DNA of 64,000 bases from Chryseobacterium formosum (GTDB lineage: Bacteria; Bacteroidota; Bacteroidia; Flavobacteriales; Weeksellaceae), in the NCBI RefSeq assembly GCF_026460885.1, contig NZ_JAOVZW010000020.1, positions 1 through 64,000 of the forward strand, read 5' to 3'. This document shows positions 25,940 through 35,221 of the stretch, piece after piece (positions within the stretch are counted from its first letter, which is position 1; every line of letters begins with the position of its first letter). The notes below the pieces were generated by a model. The model made no database searches, had not been told where the DNA came from, and was given only the letters and a program-made list of their open reading frames with translations. Made by a program: the position numbers and the translations under genes.

Positions 25940-27169
25940 TTATTCAATTATTTTTTTTCTGTCTTTAATCATCCACGGAACGATAAAATAAAATGCAATT
26001 GCAATTGCAGTTGCAACAACTCCAGTTCCAATCCACAGTATTGTAAAACCTAATTTTTCTGCAATTAAAGTTCCCAAATAAGGCGTTACAATAAATGCGA
26101 TGGAAAATGAAATTCCGTTCAAACCCATGTAAGCACCTTTGTTTTTTTTACCTGAGCGTAAAGCTGTAATGGTTGACATAAATGGCAATGCCCAAATTTC
26201 TCCAACAGAAAGCAAAGTCATCGAAAGTACTAATGTCAAAATGCTGTAATCGAAACCAAGCATCGCATACGAAAGTCCACAAATGAATGTTCCCAAAAAC
26301 ATGGTACGAGCGAGACTCAAATATTTTTCGGCAATCTGAACCAGTCCCATTTCGAGCAAAACCACGATGAATCCGCTGTATCCTAAAAGGTAACCGATAT
26401 TTTGTTGACTTAAATGTGCAGTATCTTTATAAAAAATCGTTAACGTACTAAATAACTGGAAAAAACATATCGCAAACAACATGCATAAGAAACAGTAAAT
26501 CAAAAATTTACCGTCCTGATACGGCGAGTTTTCTTTTTTTATTTCAATTACTTCAGCTACTTTTCTGGCTTTCAATTTGGCTAATTTATTTCGTTTTCTA
26601 AAAAAAATGATGTATAAAATTCCCGCTGCTAATGCCGCTAAAGCATTGGAGTAAAACAAAAAATCATAAGAAATCGCTGATAAAATTCCACCCAAAGCAG
26701 GACCTATGGAAAATCCTAAATTGACTGCCATTCGATTTAAAGAAAAAGCTCTTGTAATATTTTCAGGTTTTGCATATTTTGTAATCGCTACGGAATTTGC
26801 CGGACGAAACGCATCGCTTACAATACTTTGAAGTAAAATAATAGCAGCAACTCCAATCTCTGTTTTGAAAATTGGAATTAAACAAAATAATGGAACGCTC
26901 AATAATAAGCTGATATATTGAACTTTATATTCTCCGATTTTGTCAGTGATGAATCCACCAAGCCAAGAACCGATTACAGAACCAATTCCGAAAAAGCTTA
27001 AAACAATTCCTGTATTTTCTATGCTGAATTTTAAATGTGCAGTCATATAAACTCCCAAAAAAGGAAGTACCATCGAACCTGCACGGTTGATGAGCATTAC
27101 CAATGCAAGCATCCAACTTTCTTTCGAAAGTCCTTTGAATGAGTTGGTATATAGATGTATAAGTTTCAC
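25940..27169 (-). CDS. MFS transporter
   Basis: A 409-residue major facilitator with 12 predicted helices. The loop 2-3 signature GSWLGGFITDKIGEYK (about residues 67-82) and the GPALGG motif in helix 5 mark it as a drug-type exporter of the MdtH/DHA1 kind. A large cytoplasmic loop around residues 190-220 (RKRNKLAKLKARKVAEVIEI) splits the two halves. The substrate is unknown. A palindromic repeat separates it from the upstream glnS terminator. Confidence 0.8.
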   Translation of the reverse strand: MKLIHLYTNSFKGLSKESWMLALVMLINRAGSMVLPFLGVYMTAHLKFSIENTGIVLSFFGIGSVIGSWLGGFITDKIGEYKVQYISLLLSVPLFCLIPIFKTEIGVAAIILLQSIVSDAFRPANSVAITKYAKPENITRAFSLNRMAVNLGFSIGPALGGILSAISYDFLFYSNALAALAAGILYIIFFRKRNKLAKLKARKVAEVIEIKKENSPYQDGKFLIYCFLCMLFAICFFQLFSTLTIFYKDTAHLSQQNIGYLLGYSGFIVVLLEMGLVQIAEKYLSLARTMFLGTFICGLSYAMLGFDYSILTLVLSMTLLSVGEIWALPFMSTITALRSGKKNKGAYMGLNGISFSIAFIVTPYLGTLIAEKLGFTILWIGTGVVATAIAIAFYFIVPWMIKDRKKIIE

Positions 27170-27195
27170 AATTTCTGATTTTTAATAATTAACAT

Positions 27196-27322
27196 CGTCA
27201 CTTCGAATAGGTTTGAGAAACCGTATCGAGAAGTTGTTGAGTTTTATCCCAATTCGTTTTTCTATTCACTAGTTCTCGATACATTTTTCTTCATTTCATT
27301 TCGAAAAATACTCGAATTGACG
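27196..27322. repeat. 127-bp palindromic repeat element
   Basis: Outer arms CGTCACTTCGAATA and TACTCGAATTGACG pair at 12 of 14 positions and inner arms GTATCGAGAA (27223-27232) and TTCTCGATAC (27273-27282) pair perfectly. It lies between the MFS start and the glnS terminator. It looks like a high-copy Chryseobacterium-type REP element, but copy number cannot be seen here. Confidence 0.7.
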
Positions 27323-27327
27323 AAAAA

Positions 27328-27357
27328 AAACAGGACTTAAAAAATTAAGCCCTGTTT
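27328..27357 (-). terminator. glnS terminator
   Basis: AAACAGG-A-CTTAA and TTAAG-C-CCTGTTT pair with one mismatch around an AAAA loop, with a T run on the minus strand. Confidence 0.75.
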
Positions 27358-27381
27358 CATTTATGTAGTATAAATAAATTT

Positions 27382-29055
27382 TTACTCTGGCTTATAAGAG
27401 TCTTTTAATGTTACGGTTCTGTTGAATACAAAATTTGTATCCGTAGAATCCTGATCTTTCGTAAAATAGCCAATTCTCTGGAATTGAAGAGGTTCTCCAA
27501 CTGCCACGTCTTTTAAGCTAGGCTCACCAAATCCTTGAATAATGTTAACAGATTCAGGATTAATGAAATTTAAGAAATCTACATCTTTCTCAGCATCAGG
27601 TTGTTCCACAGTGAATAATTTCTCGTAATTTCTTACTTCCAAAGGAATTGCATGTTTCGCAGAAACCCAATGAATCGTACCTTTTATTTTTCTTAGACTT
27701 TCCTCAGTTCCGCTTCCTGACTTAGATTTCTCGTCATATGATGCGTAAATCGTAGTGATTTCTCCATTTTCATCCTTCTCTACTCTTTCACCTTTGATGA
27801 TATAAGCAGATTTTAGACGAACTTCACCTCCTAATCTTAGTCTAAAGAATTTGTTACCAGCTTCTTCCTTGAAATCTTCACGCTCAATATATAATTCTCT
27901 TGAGAACGGAATTTCTCTTGTTCCTGCGTCTTCCTGTTCGTTATTATTTTCCGTGGTCAACCATTCTTCCTGTCCTTCCGGATAATTTTCAATAACCAAT
28001 TTGATAGGATCTACAACCGCCATTACACGTTTTGCAATCTTATTTAAATCTTCACGAACGCAGAAATCTAATAATTGAATTTCAATTAAATTTTCTCTTT
28101 TTGCAACCCCAACTTTATCAATAAAATTCCTGATTGCATTCGCCGTGAAGCCTTTTCTCCTCATTCCGGAAATTGTAGGCATTCTCGGATCATCCCAACC
28201 ATTTACTACATTTTCAGCAATCAGCCTTTGTAGTTTTCTTTTGGAAGTAATCATATAAGAAACGTTCATCCTTGCAAATTCTCTTTGCTTGTTTTTAACC
28301 CTTCCCTCTTCATAAACCTGATCTAAATACCAGTTGTAAAGCGGTCTGTGGTTTTCAAACTCTAAAGAGCAAAGCGAGTGCGAAATTTGTTCAATATAAT
28401 CAGATTCACCATGAGCCCAGTCATACATCGGATAAATTTTCCAAGCTGTACCTGTTCTGTGGTGAGGTTTATTCAAAATTCTGTACATAACAGGGTCACG
28501 CATATTCATATTTGGCGAAACCATATCAATTTTTGCACGTAAAGACATTGAACCACTTTCGAATTCACCATTCTTCATCTTTTCGAATAAATCTAAAGAC
28601 TCTTCAACAGGGCGATTTCTGAATGGAGATTCTATTCCCGGCTCTGCAGGATTTTTTCTTTGTTCAGTAATAACTTCAGACGGCTGCTCATCAACGTAAG
28701 CTTTCCCTTCTTTAATCAACTGAACTGCCCAATCGTAAAGCTGCTGGAAGTAATCGGATGCGTACAAAACTTTATCCCATTTGAAACCTAACCATTCAAC
28801 GTCTTTCATGATAGAATCTACGAATTCCTGTTCTTCTTTTTCAGGATTCGTATCGTCGAAACGAAGGTTTACGGGAGCATTGTATTTTTCACCCAAACCG
28901 AAGTTGATGCAGATCGCTTTTGTATGACCTACATGCAGATAACCGTTTGGTTCAGGCGGAAAACGGAAACGGATTTGATCTTGAGTCATCCCGTTTGCCA
29001 AATCATCTTCTATAATTTGCTCAATAAAATTGAGTGATTTTTTTTCTTCTTCCAT
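27382..29055 (-). CDS. glnS: Glutaminyl-tRNA synthetase
   Basis: A 557-residue class Ic synthetase. The HIGH motif is HVGH (41-44) within PPEPNGYLHVGHTKA and the KMSKS-equivalent is ITSKRKL near residue 270. The C-terminal half has the two beta-barrel anticodon-binding domains. Length and motifs match bacterial GlnRS rather than GluRS. It charges tRNA-Gln directly, which implies that this organism does not rely only on the amidotransferase route. A TAnnTTTG-like box (minus strand, 29095-29102) lies about 40 bases before the start. Confidence 0.93.
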   Translation of the reverse strand: MEEEKKSLNFIEQIIEDDLANGMTQDQIRFRFPPEPNGYLHVGHTKAICINFGLGEKYNAPVNLRFDDTNPEKEEQEFVDSIMKDVEWLGFKWDKVLYASDYFQQLYDWAVQLIKEGKAYVDEQPSEVITEQRKNPAEPGIESPFRNRPVEESLDLFEKMKNGEFESGSMSLRAKIDMVSPNMNMRDPVMYRILNKPHHRTGTAWKIYPMYDWAHGESDYIEQISHSLCSLEFENHRPLYNWYLDQVYEEGRVKNKQREFARMNVSYMITSKRKLQRLIAENVVNGWDDPRMPTISGMRRKGFTANAIRNFIDKVGVAKRENLIEIQLLDFCVREDLNKIAKRVMAVVDPIKLVIENYPEGQEEWLTTENNNEQEDAGTREIPFSRELYIEREDFKEEAGNKFFRLRLGGEVRLKSAYIIKGERVEKDENGEITTIYASYDEKSKSGSGTEESLRKIKGTIHWVSAKHAIPLEVRNYEKLFTVEQPDAEKDVDFLNFINPESVNIIQGFGEPSLKDVAVGEPLQFQRIGYFTKDQDSTDTNFVFNRTVTLKDSYKPE

Positions 29056-29289
29056 TAAAATTCGCTTTAAAATGTTGCGTTATACAACAATTTGCAAATT
29101 TAGGAAAATTTAAGATGGTATGAAAATGAATATTTAAGACTAAATTCACACAGAATTGAAAATAATTAACGATCTTTACTGTAGAAAAATTAGACATCAA
29201 ATCACCATGAAACAGATTAAAAAACAGCTGTCTTATATTATTGAATATATTAAGAAAGCAATTTTCATTGACGGAATAATTTAATCGGA

Positions 29290-30294
29290 CTAACTTTTGT
29301 AAAAAAGTTTCTCACCATTAAGTTCTAAAAAGCTATTGAAATTATTGGTAAACAAACTCCCAGTTCCCAAACCTTGAGGCATTTGATTTCTTTTTGTAAA
29401 GGTATATTGTGAAATTGCATTCAGACCGATATTGCTTTCCAAAGCAGATGTAATCCACCAACTAATGTTTTGCTGCTCAGCTTGAGATACCCACTCATCA
29501 CAACCTGAAAAACCTCCAACCAAAGCTGGTTTCAAAATAATATATTGTGGTTTTATTGTTTCTAAAAGCTTTCTTTTTTCATTCAAATCAATAATTCCAA
29601 TTAATTCTTCATCTAGAGCAATCGGAGTTGGAGTTTCGGCACATAATTCTGCGATATCGTTCCAATTTCCTGCTTTTATCGGTTGTTCGATTGAATGTAT
29701 ATCTAAATCTGCTAACTGCTGTAAAACAATTTTAGCTTCATCTTTAGTAAAACCTCCGTTTGCATCAACCCGAAGTTCGAGTTGATCTTTTGAAAATTTT
29801 TGTCTTAGTTTTTGAAGAATTTCATGTTCTGATTTCCAATCGACCCCTATTTTTAATTTAATGCAATGAAAACCCTGATCCAATTTATCCTGAATCTGTT
29901 CTTCCATAAAATCAATATCTCCCATCCAAATCAATCCATTAATGATGATCGGAGTTTTTCCTTCAGTAAATTCGCTTGGAAAATAAAGATTTCCACCATT
30001 TTTAAAATTTAAAACAGCCTGCTCACAACCAAACCAAATCGATGGAAATTCTTTTAATTCTTCTTTTAAATATTCTGAATCTTGAGTAATATTTTCACAA
30101 AGCCATTTTAATTTATCTTCATAGTCCGGTCTGTCATCAAAACTCAGTCCTCTGAAAATAGCACATTCCCCCACTCCTTTTTTATCGTCCTGAAAAACTT
30201 CAAGAATAAAAGTCTCTTTTTCAAGTAAAACGCCGCGAGATGTTCCACTCGGGCGTTTGAATTTTAATAAATATTTGTAATATTTTGCTGTCAT
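29290..30294 (-). CDS. menC: o-Succinylbenzoate synthase MenC
   Basis: A 334-residue enolase-superfamily enzyme. The catalytic Lys lies in IKLKIG (about 145-150) and metal ligands lie in RVDANGGF (Asp), SIEQPI (Glu) and IALDEELIG (Asp/Glu), with the second Lys in YIILKPALVGG. This is the layout of MenC, which dehydrates SHCHC to o-succinylbenzoate in menaquinone synthesis. Dipeptide epimerases share the fold, but other menaquinone genes in the window favour MenC. Its start codon directly abuts the fbp stop codon, so the two genes are co-transcribed. Confidence 0.85.
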   Translation of the reverse strand: MTAKYYKYLLKFKRPSGTSRGVLLEKETFILEVFQDDKKGVGECAIFRGLSFDDRPDYEDKLKWLCENITQDSEYLKEELKEFPSIWFGCEQAVLNFKNGGNLYFPSEFTEGKTPIIINGLIWMGDIDFMEEQIQDKLDQGFHCIKLKIGVDWKSEHEILQKLRQKFSKDQLELRVDANGGFTKDEAKIVLQQLADLDIHSIEQPIKAGNWNDIAELCAETPTPIALDEELIGIIDLNEKRKLLETIKPQYIILKPALVGGFSGCDEWVSQAEQQNISWWITSALESNIGLNAISQYTFTKRNQMPQGLGTGSLFTNNFNSFLELNGEKLFYKS

Positions 30295-31311
30295 TTATTT
30301 TACGCTGTCAATTCGCATAAATTCTTCAGCTTTTTCAACCATATCGATACTTCCTGCAAAAAATGGAATTCTCTGGTGAAGTTCTGTCGGCTCAACTTCC
30401 ATAATTCTTCTGAATCCGTCTGTAGCTTTTCCACCAGCTTGCTCAGCCAAAAATGCCATTGGATTACATTCGTACAACAATCTCAATTTTCCGTTAGGAG
30501 ACTGACCGTAAGATGGGTAAATATAAATACCTCCTTTTAACATATTTCTGTGGAAATCGGCAACTAACGAACCAATATATCTTGATGTATAAGGACGATC
30601 TCCTTCTTCCATCTGACAATATTTAAGATAATTTTTTACACCTTGAGGAAATTTAATATAATTTCCTTCATTGATTGAATAAATTTTCCCTGTTTTTGGG
30701 AAAGTCATATTCGGGTGAGAAAGATAATATGTTCCTAAAGACGGATCAAGTGTAAATCCGTTTACTCCGTTTCCGGTAGTGTAAACAATCATTGTAGAAG
30801 AACCGTAAATAACGTAACCTGCAGCAATTTGATTGATCCCTTTCTGTAAAAAATCTTCAAGTTGAACCGGAGTTCCTGGCTCTGTAACTCTTCTGTAAAT
30901 TGAGAAAATTGTTCCTACTGAAACGTTGACATCAATGTTTGAAGAACCATCAAGTGGATCGATTAAAACCACATATTTACTCAAATGACCGTTTTCACCA
31001 CATTTAATATCAATAAAATCGTCATTCTCTTCAGAAGCAATTCCGCAGACAACTTCTCTCTGAGATAGTGCTGTGATAAAAATATCATTTGCAATAACAT
31101 CTAATTTCTGCTGTTCTTCACCTTGAATATTCTGGTTTCCTGCAGCGCCTGTAATATCTACAATCCCTGCTTTGTTCACTTCTCTGTTTACAACTTTTGA
31201 AGCTAATCTTATTGCACTAAGAAGACGTGAAAATTCACCTGTAGAATACTGGAAATCTTCCTGTTTATCGATAAGAAATTCTCCTAAAGTTTGTAATGAC
31301 TGATCTGACAT
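30295..31311 (-). CDS. fbp: Class I fructose-1,6-bisphosphatase
   Basis: A 338-residue FBPase of class I. The metal-binding motif [20 protein letters not shown] (about residues 118-137) and [17 protein letters not shown] near residue 280 are diagnostic. It converts fructose 1,6-bisphosphate to fructose 6-phosphate in gluconeogenesis. It is first in a two-gene unit with menC and is divergent from lysC across 304 bp. Confidence 0.93.
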   Translation of the reverse strand: MSDQSLQTLGEFLIDKQEDFQYSTGEFSRLLSAIRLASKVVNREVNKAGIVDITGAAGNQNIQGEEQQKLDVIANDIFITALSQREVVCGIASEENDDFIDIKCGENGHLSKYVVLIDPLDGSSNIDVNVSVGTIFSIYRRVTEPGTPVQLEDFLQKGINQIAAGYVIYGSSTMIVYTTGNGVNGFTLDPSLGTYYLSHPNMTFPKTGKIYSINEGNYIKFPQGVKNYLKYCQMEEGDRPYTSRYIGSLVADFHRNMLKGGIYIYPSYGQSPNGKLRLLYECNPMAFLAEQAGGKATDGFRRIMEVEPTELHQRIPFFAGSIDMVEKAEEFMRIDSVK

Positions 31312-31615
31312 AATTTTCTTTTTACACTTTTCCCAAATTTCGTAAAATTTATCTTATTTAAAAAATAAATATTAAAATAGACTTTAACATCTGTATATCA
31401 AAACAATACAACCCAAAACAGTTTAAGCAATATGCAATTAGAGTATTTAAAAATCCCCAAATCATTACAGTAAATACACTATTTGGATACTAATTTTGAT
31501 TTTAATAAAATCTTAATTATATCGCGCTCGCTGCCTATTTCATATCTCGGTGTAAATTTATAATTTTGACATCTTAAAATTTCGATAATCTAACAATTTT
31601 ATTTTTAATACTTTA
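31312..31615. other. Intergenic region between fbp and lysC (304 bp)
   Basis: This AT-rich region carries the divergent promoters. A TAATTTTG box (31561-31568) is placed correctly for lysC, but no good -33 TTG was found at 19-21 bases before it. No riboswitch-like structure, repeat or small gene was seen. Confidence 0.5.
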
Positions 31616-32854
31616 ATGAAAATTTTTAAGTTTGGTGGGGCTTCTGTAAAAGATGCTGAAAGTGTAAAAAATGTTTCTATGGTTCTTCAAAGTCAAGGCT
31701 TTGAGAAATGTCTGCTTGTAATTTCGGCGATGGGTAAAACCACAAATGCGCTGGAAAAAGTAGTAGAAATGTATTTCAAGAAAGATAACTATCAAACAGA
31801 AATTGAAGAGATAAAACAGAAACATATCGAAATTGCTCAAGGACTTTTCGCTGAAGACCATGCGGTTTTCGCAGAAATCAATTTGTTTTTCGATGATATC
31901 GATTCATTTTTAAGAAGAAATAAATCTCCGAATTACAATTTTGTTTACGATCAGGTTGTAAGTTGTGGCGAAATGATTTCCACTAAAATTGTAAGCGAAT
32001 ATTTGAATGATATTCAGTTTAGCAATCAATGGTTAGACGCAAGAGATTATATAAAAACCGACGATTCTTACAGAGACGGAGTTGTAAATTGGCAAAAAAC
32101 AGAAGAATTTATTTCAAATTTAAATCCTGCAATTTGTTATGTAACTCAAGGTTTTATCGGTTCGGATGATAATAATTTCACAGTTACTTTAGGAAGAGAA
32201 GGTTCGGATTATTCGGCGGCAATTTTTGCTTATTGCTTAAATGCAGAAGCGATGACCATCTGGAAAGACGTTCCCGGAGTAATGACCGGAGATCCAAGAA
32301 AATTCGATGATGTAAGTCTTCTTTCAAACATTTCTTATGAAGAAGCGATTGAGATGGCTTATTATGGAGCAAGTGTAATTCATCCAAAAACTTTACAGCC
32401 ACTTCAACAAAAAAACATTCCTTTTTATGTAAAATCTTTCGTAGATCCAACTAAAGAAGGAACAAAAGTGGGTGCTTCAGAGAAAAATCAAAGTGAAGAA
32501 TCTTATATTTTAAAAGAACATCAGACTTTGTTGAAAATTTCAACAAGAGATTTCTCGTTTATCGCAGAAGACCACATGAGTTTAATTTTCAACAATTTAG
32601 CTAAATATAAAATTAAAGTTTCTTTAATGCAAAATTCTGCGATTTCGTTGGAATTGTGTTTAGAAGATAAATTCAACAAGGTAGATGAATTGAATGATGA
32701 ACTTCAAAAAGTTTTTAAGACCGATGTAATAAAAAATGTATCTTTATTTACGGTAAGGAATGCAAAAATGGAAAACATCGATAAATTTTACCAAGGAAAA
32801 AGTGTATTATTGGAGCAGATTGCAAAAAATACGCTGCAAATGGTAACACAATAA
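31616..32854 (+). CDS. lysC: Aspartate kinase
   Basis: A 412-residue monofunctional aspartokinase: kinase domain (about 1-290) beginning KFGGASVKDAESVKNV, with FTVTLGREGSDYSAA (about 188-202) and the MAYYGASVIHPKTL block (about 246-259), followed by a C-terminal ACT region. It phosphorylates aspartate at the head of lysine, threonine, methionine and diaminopimelate synthesis. No homoserine dehydrogenase domain is fused. The olsF gene follows 22 bases downstream. Confidence 0.9.
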   Translation: MKIFKFGGASVKDAESVKNVSMVLQSQGFEKCLLVISAMGKTTNALEKVVEMYFKKDNYQTEIEEIKQKHIEIAQGLFAEDHAVFAEINLFFDDIDSFLRRNKSPNYNFVYDQVVSCGEMISTKIVSEYLNDIQFSNQWLDARDYIKTDDSYRDGVVNWQKTEEFISNLNPAICYVTQGFIGSDDNNFTVTLGREGSDYSAAIFAYCLNAEAMTIWKDVPGVMTGDPRKFDDVSLLSNISYEEAIEMAYYGASVIHPKTLQPLQQKNIPFYVKSFVDPTKEGTKVGASEKNQSEESYILKEHQTLLKISTRDFSFIAEDHMSLIFNNLAKYKIKVSLMQNSAISLELCLEDKFNKVDELNDELQKVFKTDVIKNVSLFTVRNAKMENIDKFYQGKSVLLEQIAKNTLQMVTQ

Positions 32855-32876
32855 AACTAATTTCGACTAAAAACAC

Positions 32877-34718
32877 ATGAGCTTAATTTCGAAAAACGAT
32901 TTAATCAGAGCTTCCGGCTTAAACAAAATAGGTTTCCTGAAAAATCCTGTTGCTTCTGCTGTGATGAGCGTCGCAAAAATCAATCAGGTCAACAGACTTT
33001 ATGATAAATTAAAAGACAAGGAAGGTAAAGACTTTTTCGATTCATTTGTAAGAGAGCGAAACTTAAGTTACATCGCTTTTGAGGAAGATTTAGCAAAAAT
33101 TCCGAAAACGGGGCCATTTATTTTGGTTTCTAATCATCCTCTTGGTGCGATTGACGGAATTTTAATGTGTAAAATTTTGTCTGAGGTGCGTCCTGATTTT
33201 AAGGTAATGGGAAATTTTCTTTTGGAAAAAATAAAACCTATGGAACCTTATGTCATTCCCGTAAATCCTTTCGAAGGAAGAAGAGAGGTTAGAAACAGCT
33301 CAACCGGAATGCGCGAAACTTTGAAACATTTGGAAAACGGTGGCTGTGTGGGAATTTTCCCTGCAGGGGAAGTTTCAAATAAAAATAATCCGTACAGTGA
33401 GATTTTAGATAAAGAATGGGAAAAACCAGCTTTAAAGCTTATTAAAATGGCTAAAGTTCCGGTGGTTCCGATGTATTTTCATGCTAAAAACAGCACTTTA
33501 TTTTATCAGGTTGCAAAAATCCATCCTAATTTACAAACATTGATGCTTCCCGCAGAAATGATGAATGATAGGGAAAAACCAATCAGAATAAGAATTGGTA
33601 AACCTATCACTGTAAAAGTGATGGATGACATGGAAAACATTGAGGAATTGGGGGAATTTCTGAAACGTAAGGTTTACATGATGAAATCTTACTATGAAAA
33701 AAGAAAATCTCTTGCTCAAGCTATTAATCTGAAAAATCTTTCGGTAAAATTTCCACTATTAAAAGAAGAAAATATCGTTCAGAATATTATTGATGAAACC
33801 CCAAAAGAAGACCTTTTGAAGGACATCAGTAAAATAAAAGGAACCGATAGAATGTTGTTTAGCAACGGAAATTACGAGATCTATTTTACACCTTACGAAG
33901 AAATTCCTTCTATTATGAGGGAAATCGGAAGACAAAGAGAACTCACTTTCCGTGCGGTTGGAGAAGGAAGCAATCTTCCGTTTGACCTTGACGAATATGA
34001 TAAGCATTATCATCATTTATTTCTTTGGGATAATGCTGCAGAAAAATTAGCCGGAGCTTACAGAATGGCTTTAGGTAAAGATATTATGAAAAAGTCTGGA
34101 ATTAAAGGCTTTTACACAAGTTCTTTATTTGAATTCGAACAAGATATTCATCCGTTTTTCAAGAAAGTAATTGAAATGGGAAGAGCTTATATTTGTGAAG
34201 AATATCAGCAGAAACCACTTCCTTTATTCCTTTTATGGCGCGGAATTGTGCATGTTTGTTTAAGAAATCCTGACCATAAATTTTTAATGGGCGGTGTGAG
34301 TATTTCTAATAAGTTTTCGGAATTTTCGAAATCTTTGATGATTGAGTTTATGCGTTCTAATTATTACGACTCAGCTGTTGCTCAATACATTACACCACGA
34401 AATGACTATAAGGTTAAATTAAGAGAGCGTGACAAAAACTTATTCTTGAACGAAATGGAATCTGATTTAAATAAACTAGATAAAATCATCGATGATCTTG
34501 AACCGGAATTGAGAATGCCTGTTTTAATTAAAAAATATATAAAACAAAACGCAAAAGTAATTGCATTTAATGTTGATCCCAACTTTAATGATGCTATTGA
34601 TGGCTTGATGTATATCAGAATTAGTGATCTTCCTGAAAGCACAATTAAGCCTGTTTTAGAGGAAATGAGCGAACAAATAAGAAAAGAGCAGGAAAATAAT
34701 CCGTCTGAAAATCAGTAG
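32877..34718 (+). CDS. olsF: Bifunctional ornithine-lipid synthase, OlsF-like
   Basis: A 613-residue fusion. The N-terminal half (about 60-270) is a PlsC-type acyltransferase with NHPLGAIDG (86-94) and GIFPAGEVSN (about 159-168). The C-terminal half (about 310-535) is an OlsB/hemolysin-like GNAT acyltransferase, seen in RQRELTFRAVGEGSN, YDKHYHHLFLWD and GAYRMALG. This order matches OlsF of Flavobacterium johnsoniae and Serratia, where the C-terminal half N-acylates ornithine with 3-hydroxyacyl-ACP and the N-terminal half adds the second acyl chain. Glycine or another amino acid could replace ornithine. Confidence 0.8.
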   Translation: MSLISKNDLIRASGLNKIGFLKNPVASAVMSVAKINQVNRLYDKLKDKEGKDFFDSFVRERNLSYIAFEEDLAKIPKTGPFILVSNHPLGAIDGILMCKILSEVRPDFKVMGNFLLEKIKPMEPYVIPVNPFEGRREVRNSSTGMRETLKHLENGGCVGIFPAGEVSNKNNPYSEILDKEWEKPALKLIKMAKVPVVPMYFHAKNSTLFYQVAKIHPNLQTLMLPAEMMNDREKPIRIRIGKPITVKVMDDMENIEELGEFLKRKVYMMKSYYEKRKSLAQAINLKNLSVKFPLLKEENIVQNIIDETPKEDLLKDISKIKGTDRMLFSNGNYEIYFTPYEEIPSIMREIGRQRELTFRAVGEGSNLPFDLDEYDKHYHHLFLWDNAAEKLAGAYRMALGKDIMKKSGIKGFYTSSLFEFEQDIHPFFKKVIEMGRAYICEEYQQKPLPLFLLWRGIVHVCLRNPDHKFLMGGVSISNKFSEFSKSLMIEFMRSNYYDSAVAQYITPRNDYKVKLRERDKNLFLNEMESDLNKLDKIIDDLEPELRMPVLIKKYIKQNAKVIAFNVDPNFNDAIDGLMYIRISDLPESTIKPVLEEMSEQIRKEQENNPSENQ

Positions 34719-34752
34719 GTTTTTGCTTAAATTGAAAAAACTTTGATTAATA

Positions 34753-34785
34753 TTTGCTTCATATATCAAAAACTTCCTACTTTTG
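34753..34785 (+). promoter_or_regulatory. Bacteroidota-type promoter for the tRNA-Phe array
   Basis: TTTG (34753-34756), a 21-nt spacer and TACTTTTG (34778-34785) match the TTTG / TAnnTTTG consensus exactly. It lies about 31 bases before the first tRNA. Confidence 0.75.
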
Positions 34786-34816
34786 CATCACTTTAAAACA
34801 ACGAAGTAAAAAGAAC

Positions 34817-34889
34817 GGTTTCTTAGCTCAGTTGGTAGAGCAATGGATTGAAAATCCATGTGTCCCTGGTTCGAATCCTGGAGAAACCA
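34817..34889 (+). tRNA. tRNA-Phe (GAA), copy 1
   Basis: 73 nt: acceptor GGTTTCT/AGAAACC with discriminator A, D arm GCTC...GAGC, anticodon arm ATGGA-TTGAAAA-TCCAT (anticodon GAA), T arm CCTGG-TTCGAAT-CCTGG. The third T-stem pair is a U-U mismatch. CCA is not encoded. The T loop differs from copies 2-4 by one base (A for T). Confidence 0.95.
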
Positions 34890-34893
34890 CCCC

Positions 34894-34920
34894 ACCGCCT
34901 TTCATTAGGCGGTTTTCTTT
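34894..34920 (+). terminator. Terminator-like hairpin after tRNA-Phe copy 1
   Basis: ACCGCCT and AGGCGGT pair around TTCATT and are followed by TTTCTTTT. The same hairpin follows copies 2 and 3. Confidence 0.7.
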
Positions 34921-34951
34921 TCAAAAGTTGAAAATTTAAAGTAACCTAAAT

Positions 34952-35024
34952 GGTTTCTTAGCTCAGTTGGTAGAGCAATGGATTGAAAATCCATGTGTCC
35001 CTGGTTCGATTCCTGGAGAAACCA
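34952..35024 (+). tRNA. tRNA-Phe (GAA), copy 2
   Basis: Identical to copies 3 and 4 and lying exactly 135 bp after copy 1. Anticodon GAA; T loop TTCGATT; same U-U mismatch in the T stem; no encoded CCA. Confidence 0.95.
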
Positions 35025-35025
35025 C

Positions 35026-35055
35026 AAAACCGCCTTTCATTAGGCGGTTTTCTTT
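35026..35055 (+). terminator. Terminator-like hairpin after tRNA-Phe copy 2
   Basis: AAAACCGCCT and AGGCGGTTTT pair around TTCATT, followed by a T-rich run. Confidence 0.7.
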
Positions 35056-35086
35056 TCAAAAGTTGAAAATTTAAAGTAACCTAAAT

Positions 35087-35159
35087 GGTTTCTTAGCTCA
35101 GTTGGTAGAGCAATGGATTGAAAATCCATGTGTCCCTGGTTCGATTCCTGGAGAAACCA
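35087..35159 (+). tRNA. tRNA-Phe (GAA), copy 3
   Basis: Identical in sequence to copy 2 and 135 bp after it. The spacer between copies 2 and 3 is the same as that between copies 3 and 4. Confidence 0.95.
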
Positions 35160-35160
35160 C

Positions 35161-35190
35161 AAAACCGCCTTTCATTAGGCGGTTTTCTTT
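35161..35190 (+). terminator. Terminator-like hairpin after tRNA-Phe copy 3
   Basis: Same hairpin as at 35026-35055, part of the 135-bp tandem unit. Confidence 0.7.
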
Positions 35191-35221
35191 TCAAAAGTTG
35201 AAAATTTAAAGTAACCTAAAT

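Noticed and set aside
31312..31615. A lysine riboswitch before lysC
   Set aside because: No conserved L-box core or terminator stem was seen, and the region is simple AT-rich sequence.
34754..34939. A 61-codon frame across the first tRNA-Phe
   Set aside because: It runs through a clear tRNA gene and its terminator hairpin.
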